Origin: Pseudomonas sp. L5B5 | Lineage (GTDB): Bacteria; Pseudomonadota; Gammaproteobacteria; Pseudomonadales; Pseudomonadaceae | Assembly (NCBI RefSeq): GCF_020520285.1 | Contig: NZ_CP084742.1 | Location: forward strand, 6,001,501-6,065,500 | DNA: 64,000 nt | Direction: 5' to 3' | Shown: piece after piece, positions 51,141 to 58,332 of the stretch | How positions within the stretch are numbered: the stretch's first letter is position 1 | How the letters are laid out: each line of letters opens with the position of its first letter | Notes under the pieces: model-generated | Told to the model about the DNA's origin: nothing | The model's database searches: none | Seen by the model: only the letters and a program-made list of their open reading frames with translations | Translations under genes and position numbers: made by a program

Positions 51141-52130
51141 TCAGGCTACCTCACACAGGGCACTCGGATCGATGGATAACGCCAGGCGCTGGCCGTCGCT
51201 GTGCAGGTCGGCGGCCGAACGGTTGAGGACATCCACTACCAGTTCCACACCACGAGCCTCGACCCGATAACGGATAACGTTGCCCAGCAGGCTGTGGCTG
51301 CGGACCAGTGCGTCCGGCTGGCCATCCTTGCGCAGCTCGATGGCCTCCGGGCGGATAGCGATACGGCCTGTGACCGGGCGTTGCAACAGCTTGCTGGCGC
51401 TCTCGGCATCCAGCAGGTTGTAGTTACCGATGAAACCTGCGGCGAACACATCCACCGGCGCGGTATACAGGGTCTCGGCGTCGCCGCTCTGGACGATCTG
51501 GCCCTGGTTCATCAGGAAGATCCGGTCCGACAGGGTCAGGGCTTCTTCCTGGTCATGGGTGACGAAGATGGTGGTCAGGCCCAGCTCGCGCTGGATGGTG
51601 CGAATCTGTTCGCGCAGATGCTTGCGGATCCGCGCATCCAGCGCTGAAAGCGGCTCGTCCAGCAACAGCAGGCGTGGTCGGGTCACCAGGGAGCGTGCCA
51701 GGGCCACCCGCTGGCACTGGCCGCCGGACAGCTGGTGTGGATAGCGGCTGGCGAAATCCTTGAGCTCCACCAGCTGCAGGGCCTCGCTGACCCGCTTGTG
51801 GCTATCGTCAGCCTTGACCTTCTGCATGCGCAGGCCGAAGGCGACGTTCTGTTCCACGGTCATGTTGGGAAACAGTGCATAGCTCTGGAACACCATGCCG
51901 ATCCCGCGTTTCTGCGGGCTCAGGGGCACGATGTCCTGGCCGTCGAGAAGGATCTTGCCGTCATCGACGGGGGTCAGTCCGGCAATGCAGCGCAGCAGTG
52001 TCGACTTGCCGCAGCCGGAGGGGCCCAGCAGGGTGACGAATTCACCCTTGCGGATTTCGCAATTGATATCGCTGAACACCGGGGTGCCCGCGTAGTTCTT
52101 TTGCAGGTGTTGGACGCTGACGAAGCTCAT
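51141..52130 (-). CDS. ABC transporter ATPase (organophosphorus/AEP-type)
   Basis: A 329-residue importer ATPase with Walker A GPSGCGKSTLL, signature LSGGQCQRVALARSL (note Cys in place of the usual small residue), Walker B LLLLDEPLSALDA, the switch His in FVTHDQEEAL, and a C-terminal TOBE-like region (GRIAIRPEAIELR). This is the FbpC/PotA-type group, frequent in 2-aminoethylphosphonate and spermidine importers. It overlaps the permease stop by four bases (ATGA). A longer frame to 52811 is the 3' shadow of the permease. Confidence 0.92.
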   Translation of the reverse strand: MSFVSVQHLQKNYAGTPVFSDINCEIRKGEFVTLLGPSGCGKSTLLRCIAGLTPVDDGKILLDGQDIVPLSPQKRGIGMVFQSYALFPNMTVEQNVAFGLRMQKVKADDSHKRVSEALQLVELKDFASRYPHQLSGGQCQRVALARSLVTRPRLLLLDEPLSALDARIRKHLREQIRTIQRELGLTTIFVTHDQEEALTLSDRIFLMNQGQIVQSGDAETLYTAPVDVFAAGFIGNYNLLDAESASKLLQRPVTGRIAIRPEAIELRKDGQPDALVRSHSLLGNVIRYRVEARGVELVVDVLNRSAADLHSDGQRLALSIDPSALCEVA

Positions 52131-52927
52131 TGGCTCTTGTCCCTGTTCAGGATGTTGGCGGCCCAGGTCAGGACCAGCACGAAAAAGAAGTAGGAAATCA
52201 CCAGTGCACTGGTGAAGTGGCCACTGCTGTTGCGCATGTTGTTCAGGTAGACCTGCAGGGTTTCGTAGCGGGTACCCACCAGGATGTTGGCGAACACGAA
52301 CTCGCCGAACAGGAACGAGAAGGACAGCAGCAAGGCCACCATCAGGCCCTTGCGCAGGTTCGGCAGCACCACCAGCAAGGCTGCCTGCCAGGTACTGGCG
52401 CCCAGCAACTGGGCGGCATCCATCAGGTCCCGCAGGTTGATCGCCTGCAGGCTGTTGGTGATGGCCCGGTACATGAATGGCAGGGCCACGGTGAAGTAGC
52501 AGCCGATCAGAATCCAGGGTGTGCCCACCATGGCGAAAGGTCCTGAGCCGTAGAGCTGCAGCAGACCCACCGAGGACACCACCGGCGGCACCGCAAAGGG
52601 CAGCAGGATCAGGATGTTCATCAGCGCATCGAGCTTGGGGAAGTGGTAGTGCACCACGAACAGCAGCGGCAGGATCAGTACCACCGACAGCACCAGGGCG
52701 CCGACGCAGACCAGCAGCGACTGGCCGAAGGCCGCGAGAAAGCGCGGATCGCTCCACAGCTGCAGGTACCACTTGAAGGTGAAGCCGCTGGGCAGGATGG
52801 TCGCCGACCAACTGCTGGCGATGGAGTAGACGAAGGTCCCCAGCAGCGGCAGCAACAGGATGGCGAACAGCAGCCAGACCACGAACCGATGGTAGAGGGC
52901 GGCGGAGCCGGATTCAGCGCGAGACAT
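52127..52927 (-). CDS. ABC transporter permease 2
   Basis: A 266-residue membrane permease with six predicted segments and the BPD_transp_1 EAA-type loop (LMDAAQLLGASTWQAALLVVLPNLRKGL). Its ribosome-binding site and start lie within the preceding permease gene, whose stop is at 52914, so the two overlap by 14 bases. It pairs with permease 1 as a heterodimer for the importer. Confidence 0.92.
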   Translation of the reverse strand: MSRAESGSAALYHRFVVWLLFAILLLPLLGTFVYSIASSWSATILPSGFTFKWYLQLWSDPRFLAAFGQSLLVCVGALVLSVVLILPLLFVVHYHFPKLDALMNILILLPFAVPPVVSSVGLLQLYGSGPFAMVGTPWILIGCYFTVALPFMYRAITNSLQAINLRDLMDAAQLLGASTWQAALLVVLPNLRKGLMVALLLSFSFLFGEFVFANILVGTRYETLQVYLNNMRNSSGHFTSALVISYFFFVLVLTWAANILNRDKSQ

Positions 52928-53759
52928 GGTAGCTCCTCTTCAGCAGCAGCTGATGGACGATGGTCACCAGGGTCATCAGCGCCACCAGCACCACCGCGAG
53001 GGCGCTGGCCATGTTCGGATCCAGGGAGATATCCCCGGACACCATGGCGGCGATGCGGATCGGCAGCACGTTGAAGTTGCCGGTGGTCAGGGCATAGACC
53101 GTGGCGTAGGCGCCCAGGGCATTGGCCAGCAGGATCACGAAGGTCCCCAGCAGTGCCGGGGTCAGCACCGGCAGGCCAATATGCCGCCAGAACTGCCAGC
53201 CACTGGCCCCCAGCAGCGCGGCCGACTCGCGCCAGTCTTCACGCAGGGCGTCGAAGGCCGGGTACAGCAACAGCACCCCCAGGGGGATCTGGAAGTAGGT
53301 GTAGAGGATGATCAGCCCGGTCTTGGAGTACAGGTTGAAGTCCTGAATGATCCCCGACTGCTTGAGCATGAGGGTGATGGCGCCGTTGAAGCCCAGCAGG
53401 ATGATGAACGCGAAGGCCAGGGGCACGCCGGCAAAGTTGCTGGTCATGTTGGCGAAGGCGTTGACGAAGTTGCGCAGCCTGGAGTCCACCCGGCGCAGCG
53501 AGTAGCTGCCCAGCACCGCGATGATGATGCCGAACACGCTGGACCAGAAACTGATCTCCAGGCTGTACTGGATGGCCTGCAGGTAGAACTTGGAGCTGAA
53601 GATCTTGTTGAAGTTGGCCAGGCCCCAGCCGAACTCCTCGGATTGCAGGCTGTTGATCAGCACCCACGCCAGTGGCGCGATCTGAAACACGATGAAGAAC
53701 AGGGCGAATGGCACCAGGCACAGGGCCGCCAGCCATTTGCCGCGGGTCACTGAATTCAC
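52914..53759 (-). CDS. ABC transporter permease 1
   Basis: A 281-residue permease starting MNSVTRGKWLAALCLVPFALFFIVFQIAPLAWVLINSL, with about six segments and the EAA-loop DALREDWRESAALLGASGWQFWRHIGLPVLTP. Together with the next permease it forms the membrane channel. Its start overlaps the hydrolase stop by four bases. Confidence 0.92.
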   Translation of the reverse strand: MNSVTRGKWLAALCLVPFALFFIVFQIAPLAWVLINSLQSEEFGWGLANFNKIFSSKFYLQAIQYSLEISFWSSVFGIIIAVLGSYSLRRVDSRLRNFVNAFANMTSNFAGVPLAFAFIILLGFNGAITLMLKQSGIIQDFNLYSKTGLIILYTYFQIPLGVLLLYPAFDALREDWRESAALLGASGWQFWRHIGLPVLTPALLGTFVILLANALGAYATVYALTTGNFNVLPIRIAAMVSGDISLDPNMASALAVVLVALMTLVTIVHQLLLKRSYHVSR

Positions 53760-54562
53760 TTCAACAGCTCCCGGCAGAAAGGTTTGTCATGGGCTACGCC
53801 CAGCAGTTGGCAGACAGTGCCGCACAACTCGGTCTGTTTCGGTGCGGCAGCGGGGTCGAGGCTGAAGGCGTCGCCGAACACGAACAGTGGGACTTCCCGC
53901 TCTTCGGCCAGCAGGCCGTTGTGCGAGCGATCGACATTCATGCCGTGATCGGCCGTCACCAGCACCTGGTAGCCGGCGTCGAGCCAGCCCTGCAAGTAGT
54001 CGGCCAGGATGATGTCTGCCGAGCGCGCGCTGTTGCGGTACTGGGCACTGTCCAGGCCATGCTTGTGCCCGGCGTCATCGATGTTCATCGGATGCACCAG
54101 CAGCAGGTTGGGGGCATGACGCAGGCGCAGGTCCTCGGCATCGGCGAACAGATGGGAGTCGGGGTAGTGATCGTTCCAGTAGAAGTGGCCGTACTGGATC
54201 GCCAGTGCAGGATCGGCGGTGTGCCGGTCCCGGGCCGGATTGAAGGGTGTGCGGTTGTACAGTTCGCTGATCCAGTGGTAAGCCGCGGCAGCGGTACCCA
54301 GGCCAGCGGCGCGGGCGTAGTGGAACACGCTGCGCTGGGTGGACAGGCGCGAGACCTGGTTGTGCACGATGCCGCTGTCGATCGGCGGCACGCCCGTGAG
54401 GATGCACTCGTACAGCGGGCGGGACAGGGCTGGAAGCTCGCATTCCAGTTGGTACAGCGCTGCGCGTCCTGCGCCGACGTAGGCTTGAAGGTGTCCCATG
54501 GCGTGGCGAGCGACCTGGTGACTGAGACCGTCGAGCACGACAAGGATGACGTTGTGTGACAT
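53756..54562 (-). CDS. Alkaline phosphatase-superfamily hydrolase (phosphodiesterase type)
   Basis: A 268-residue protein of the type I phosphodiesterase/nucleotide pyrophosphatase family (PF01663). Metal-binding and catalytic features are VILVVLDGLS (Asp), the Thr nucleophile in ECILTGVPP, MNIDDAGHKHG (Asp, His) and VTADHGMNVD (Asp, His). No signal peptide is visible, so it probably acts in the cytoplasm on the imported compound, hydrolysing a phosphodiester or phosphonate such as in phosphonoacetate-hydrolase relatives. ATG at 54562 is preceded by GGAG about eight bases upstream. It lies between the binding-protein and permease genes, an unusual position for a catabolic enzyme. Confidence 0.8.
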   Translation of the reverse strand: MSHNVILVVLDGLSHQVARHAMGHLQAYVGAGRAALYQLECELPALSRPLYECILTGVPPIDSGIVHNQVSRLSTQRSVFHYARAAGLGTAAAAYHWISELYNRTPFNPARDRHTADPALAIQYGHFYWNDHYPDSHLFADAEDLRLRHAPNLLLVHPMNIDDAGHKHGLDSAQYRNSARSADIILADYLQGWLDAGYQVLVTADHGMNVDRSHNGLLAEEREVPLFVFGDAFSLDPAAAPKQTELCGTVCQLLGVAHDKPFCRELLK

Positions 54563-54593
54563 GGGGCAGGGCTCCGCAAGACCGAACAATCTC

Positions 54594-54679
54594 GTAGGAG
54601 CGGAGCTTGCTCGCGATGGTCTCGCTGCGATTTCAAGATAGATCGCAGCGCCTGGATCGCGGGCAAGCCTCGCTCCTTC
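54594..54679. repeat. REPIN-type inverted REP pair
   Basis: GTAGGAGCGGAGCTTGCTCG (54594-54613) faces GATCGCGGGCAAGCCTCGCT (54655-54674). An inner 9-base perfect inverted repeat (CGCTGCGAT / ATCGCAGCG) sits in the loop. It lies between the binding-protein gene and the rest of the operon and could stabilise or attenuate the upstream message. Confidence 0.85.
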
Positions 54680-54689
54680 GGATGCAGCA

Positions 54690-55757
54690 TTACTGCATGT
54701 TGATGATCACTTCTTCCTGCCACTTCTGCGGCAGGGCCTTGGAAGTCTTCTCCCAGGCGGCGGCGTCCTTGATTGGTGTCACGTGCTTGTACTGCTCGTT
54801 GGGCAACAGGTTGGCCTTGACCTCGGCCGGCAGGTTGACGTGCTCGGCGCGGATCGGACGGGCGTTGCCCCGGGCCAGGTTGATCTGCCCGGCGTCGCTG
54901 AAGATGTATTCGCGGGCCAGCTTGGCCGCATTCGGGTGCTTGGCGTACTTGTTGATGATGGTGGTGTAGCCGGAGATGACCGAGCCGTCGGATGGGATCA
55001 GTACTTCGTAGTCGTCCTTGTTGACCATCTTGTTGCGGTAGCTTAGGCCGTTGAAGTCCCAGACCACGCCGACTTCCACTTCACCCTTCTCCATGGTGGC
55101 GATGGTCGGGTTGGCCAGTGACAGGCGGCCCTGCTTGGCGATCTCGGCGAACATCAGCAGTGCCGGCTGGATGTTCTTCTCGTCACCACCCTTGGCGATG
55201 GCGGCGGCCAGGACGCCGTTGGCAGCCTGGGCGGCGGTGCTCACGTCACCGATGGACACCTTGTACTTGCCTTTCTCCAGGTCGGCCCAGCTTTTCGGCG
55301 CTTCGGAGCCGTGCAGCAGCTTCTTGTTGATGATGAACGCGATGGTGCCGGTATAGGCCAGCGCCCAGTTGCCGTCCTGGTCCTTGGCCCAGTCCGGGAC
55401 CTGTGCCCAGGTGCTGGGCTTGTAGGGTTGGACCACGCCCTGCTTGACGGCGATCGGGCCGAAAGCGGCGCCAACGTCGCCGATATCGGCGCTGGCGTTG
55501 TCTTTCTCGGCGGCGAACTTGGCAATTTCCTGGGCCGAGCTCATGTCGGTGTCGATGTGCTTGAGGCCATAGATCTTGGCCAGGTCTTCCCAGGTGCCTT
55601 TCCAGTTGGCCCAGTCGTTGGGCATGCCGACGCTGTTGACGGCGCCTTCCGCCTTCGCAGCGGCTTCCAGGGTTTTCAAGTCAGTGTCAGCGGCCATGGC
55701 GGCGGTGCACATGGCGATGGTCGAGCCTAACAGTGATGCCAGGAAAAGCTGTTTCAT
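54690..55757 (-). CDS. ABC transporter substrate-binding protein
   Basis: A 355-residue periplasmic binding protein of the FbpA-like class (PF13343/SBP_bac_6 type). The signal peptide MKQLFLASLLGSTIAMCTAAMAA is cleaved near AMAA. The mature part (ADTDLKTLEAAAKAEGAVNSVGMPNDWANWKGTWEDLAKIYG) and WALAYTGTIAFIINKKLLHG are typical of phosphonate/iron/amine binders. AAGGAG lies seven bases before the ATG. It is the first gene of the operon and is followed by a REPIN. The ligand is not identifiable by sequence; the downstream hydrolase and HAD phosphatase suggest an organophosphate or phosphonate. Confidence 0.9.
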   Translation of the reverse strand: MKQLFLASLLGSTIAMCTAAMAADTDLKTLEAAAKAEGAVNSVGMPNDWANWKGTWEDLAKIYGLKHIDTDMSSAQEIAKFAAEKDNASADIGDVGAAFGPIAVKQGVVQPYKPSTWAQVPDWAKDQDGNWALAYTGTIAFIINKKLLHGSEAPKSWADLEKGKYKVSIGDVSTAAQAANGVLAAAIAKGGDEKNIQPALLMFAEIAKQGRLSLANPTIATMEKGEVEVGVVWDFNGLSYRNKMVNKDDYEVLIPSDGSVISGYTTIINKYAKHPNAAKLAREYIFSDAGQINLARGNARPIRAEHVNLPAEVKANLLPNEQYKHVTPIKDAAAWEKTSKALPQKWQEEVIINMQ

Positions 55758-56119
55758 CCGAAGCTCCTTTGGGCGTGTTCAACGCTGCGTTGTTATCGAC
55801 GGTCTTGCGGTGAGTTGGTCTAGGTCAGCAATACCTGAGCCAATCTAAGCCTGTTGGATGACACTTTTATGTCGAGGCCTGCGATGAACGCCCGGAACCA
55901 GGCACAGGTTCGACACTGGAAACTAAGCTTAGACCATGGCCATCCCCCCTGTTTGCAAGGACCTGGCGGACAAAATGCGGTGTCGGGCAAGACCGTTTGG
56001 CGCTTCTGTCACATATCAGTCATCTGTGTTGCCTAGGCTTTGCAGGCAGAAGCAGAGGGCCGCCCTGGCCCCCATGAAGCCCTGAAACAGTGCTGGTCTA
56101 GTCCAGATAGGTAACGTTG
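55758..56119. promoter_or_regulatory. Divergent control region with GntR/UTRA-type operators
   Basis: This 362-base region lies between the importer operon and its regulator. GCTGGTCTAGTCCAGA (56092-56107) is a near-perfect palindrome with the TGGTCTAG core known for GntR/HutC-family regulators such as DasR and PhnF/PhnR types. GTTGGTCTAGGTCAGC (55814-55829) repeats it near the binding-protein start, and a half-site TAGACCA occurs at 55930-55936 after a TAAGCTTA palindrome. No gene is seen in the gap. Confidence 0.7.
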
Positions 56120-56833
56120 ATGCGTACAGAGGCAACCAAGGCGGTGACAGCCATCGGCCAGGTCCTGCAAGAGCAGATCGCCCACGGTTTGCTGGCACCG
56201 GGCAGCAAGCTGCCGGCCGAGCGCAAGCTCAGCGAGTTGTTCGCCACCACTCGGATCACCGTGCGCGAGGCCTTGCTGCAACTGGAGGCCCAGGGCCAGA
56301 TCTATCGCGAGGAGCGTCGGGGCTGGTTCATCTCGCCACCGCGCCTGGCCTACAACCTGATGCAGCGCAGTCATTTCCACGCCATGGTCAGCGCCCAGGG
56401 CCGGGTTCCGTCCACCGAGGTCATTAGTGCCCGCCTGCTGCCGGCTTCGGCGGCAGTCTGCGCCTGGCTGCAACTCCCGGCCCTGTCCAGCGTGATCCAG
56501 ATCTGCCGGGTACGGCGGATCGACGAGCGCCTGGTGCTGTATGTCGAGCATTACCTCAATCCGCAGTACTTCCCGGGCATTCTCGATCTGGACCTGAACC
56601 AGTCGATCACCGAGCTTTACGCGCGGCACTACGACCTGCATTACGGGCGGGTGCGCTTCGAGATCGTGCCCACTTCGCTGCAGCCCGAAGCGGCGGCGGC
56701 CCTGAAGGTTTCGCTGGGCAGCCCCGGGCTGCGGATCGCCCGGGTCAACTACGACCAGCACGAGCGGCTGATCGATTGCGATCTGGAGTTCTGGCGACAT
56801 GATGCGATCCATGTCGGCGTGGACGTGATCTGA
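56120..56833 (+). CDS. GntR/UTRA (HutC-family) transcriptional regulator
   Basis: A 237-residue regulator with an N-terminal GntR winged helix (VTAIGQVLQEQIAHGLLAPGSKLPAERKLSELFATTRITVREALLQLEAQGQIYREERRGWFIS) and a C-terminal UTRA ligand domain (RVPSTEVISARLLPASAAVCAWLQL..VIQICRVRRIDERLVLYVEHYLNPQYFP). UTRA domains bind phosphorylated sugars, urocanate or phosphonates. The ATG at 56120 follows GGTAAC; TTG at 56117 is less likely. It is divergent from the importer operon, and its probable operators are at 55814 and 56092. It therefore probably controls uptake and its own gene in response to the substrate. Confidence 0.88.
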   Translation: MRTEATKAVTAIGQVLQEQIAHGLLAPGSKLPAERKLSELFATTRITVREALLQLEAQGQIYREERRGWFISPPRLAYNLMQRSHFHAMVSAQGRVPSTEVISARLLPASAAVCAWLQLPALSSVIQICRVRRIDERLVLYVEHYLNPQYFPGILDLDLNQSITELYARHYDLHYGRVRFEIVPTSLQPEAAAALKVSLGSPGLRIARVNYDQHERLIDCDLEFWRHDAIHVGVDVI

Positions 56834-56834
56834 A

Positions 56835-56858
56835 CCCGCTCCCCTTGCGGGAGCGGGC
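56835..56858. terminator. Hairpin between convergent genes
   Basis: CCCGCTCC / GGAGCGGG with a seven-base loop between the GntR gene and the convergent amidohydrolase gene. It lacks a clear T-run and is a likely shared terminator. Confidence 0.55.
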
Positions 56859-56879
56859 TGGCCCGAGGGTTTCTACCCC

Positions 56880-58226
56880 CTAAGGCTTGGCCCCGGCTAG
56901 CAGATAGTCCGTGGTCAATGACGCCAGGGTGCGCACGCCGACCACCAGAGCCGATTCGTCGACAAAGAACCCCGGGTTGTGGTTCGGCGCAGCCTTGGCC
57001 ATCTCCTGGTCCCGTGGCGTCACGCCGAGAAACACGAATAGCCCCGGCGCCTCCTTGGCATAGAAGGAAAAGTCTTCGGCGCCACTCACCAGCGGGCCCT
57101 GCACCACATCGTCCTTGGCCGCCCAGCGCAGGCTCGGCAGCATTTTCTCGGTCAAGACCGGATCGTTGATGGTCGGGTCGTACTTCTCGATGATGGTCAC
57201 CTCGGCCTTGGCACCGCCGCTTTCGGCGATCTTCTCCACGGTCTGGCGCACGTCGCCGTGCAGTTTCTGGCGAATGCCGTAGTCGTAGGAACGCAGGGTG
57301 CCGGTCATCTCCAGCGACTCGGGGATGATGTTGTAGCGCGTGCCACCGTTGATGGTGCCAATGCTCACCACCGAGGGGAACGACGAGATATCGGTGCGGC
57401 GGCTGACCACGGTTTGCAGCCCGACGATGGCCTGGGCGCCCACCGTGATCGGGTCGATGCCGTCCCAGGGGCGGCCGGCGTGAGTCTGCTTGCCGAGGAT
57501 CCTGATACGTAGGTCGTCGGAACTGGCCAGGGTCGGGCCAGGGCGGTAGGCGATGCGCCCGGCAGGGATCCCGGCCCAGACATGCAGGCCGAACACCGCA
57601 TCCGGCCGGGGGGATTTCATCACGCCTTCCTGCACCATCATCTTCGCGCCCCAGGTGTTCTTGCCGTCGGGGATGAAATCGCTCGGGCCTTCTTCGGCGG
57701 GTTGGAAGTAGAACACCACCGTGCCGGGCAGGCGTTCGCGCAGGCCATTGAGGACTTTCGCCGTGCTCAGCAGGATGGCCGTGTGGGCGTCGTGGCCGCA
57801 GGCGTGCATGACGTCCACTTCCTTGTCCAGGTAGCGCCCCTTGGCCTTGGAGGCGAACGGCAGGTCCGCGACCTCCTTGACCGGCAGTGCGTCCATGTCG
57901 GCGCGCAGGGCCACGGTGGGACCGGGCAGGGCGCCCTTGAGCACCGCCACGACGCCGGTGCGGGCGACGCCGGTCTTGACCTCCAGGCCCAGGGCGCGCA
58001 ATTGCCTGGCTACGAGCTCCGCGGTCCGGTGCTCGGTATTGCCCAGTTCGGGGTGGGCGTGGATATCGCGTCGGGTTTCCAGCAGCGTCGGCTCCAGGGC
58101 CTTGGCCTGCTCGGCAATGTACTGGCGGGCCTGTTCCCGGGTGTTGTCGTCGACAGCATGGGCGGCCTGGCCGGACAGCGCCAGGACGCCGGCCAGGCAG
58201 GCCTGGGCGATAGTGGATAGCTGCAT
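56880..58226 (-). CDS. Exported M20-family amidohydrolase
   Basis: A 448-residue metallohydrolase with a signal peptide (residues 1-25, ending QAAHA) and the M20D amidohydrolase fold: ADMDALPVKE, HACGHDAHTAILLSTAKVL (metal His and Asp), VVFYFQPAEEGPSDF (metal Glu) and EDFSFYAKEAPG. It resembles hippurate hydrolase and N-acyl-L-amino-acid amidohydrolases. Export implies hydrolysis of N-acylated amino acids or conjugates in the periplasm; substrate unknown. It has normal codon use. ATG at 58226 follows AGGA. Confidence 0.9.
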   Translation of the reverse strand: MQLSTIAQACLAGVLALSGQAAHAVDDNTREQARQYIAEQAKALEPTLLETRRDIHAHPELGNTEHRTAELVARQLRALGLEVKTGVARTGVVAVLKGALPGPTVALRADMDALPVKEVADLPFASKAKGRYLDKEVDVMHACGHDAHTAILLSTAKVLNGLRERLPGTVVFYFQPAEEGPSDFIPDGKNTWGAKMMVQEGVMKSPRPDAVFGLHVWAGIPAGRIAYRPGPTLASSDDLRIRILGKQTHAGRPWDGIDPITVGAQAIVGLQTVVSRRTDISSFPSVVSIGTINGGTRYNIIPESLEMTGTLRSYDYGIRQKLHGDVRQTVEKIAESGGAKAEVTIIEKYDPTINDPVLTEKMLPSLRWAAKDDVVQGPLVSGAEDFSFYAKEAPGLFVFLGVTPRDQEMAKAAPNHNPGFFVDESALVVGVRTLASLTTDYLLAGAKP

Positions 58227-58332
58227 AGGAAATCCTCTCCATGATTATTGTTGTGTTGTTCGGGTATCGGAACCTGTGACTGCCGCAGTCCTGGAGCGCG
58301 CGGCCGCGCCCTTGCCAGGCGCGGCGTACGTG

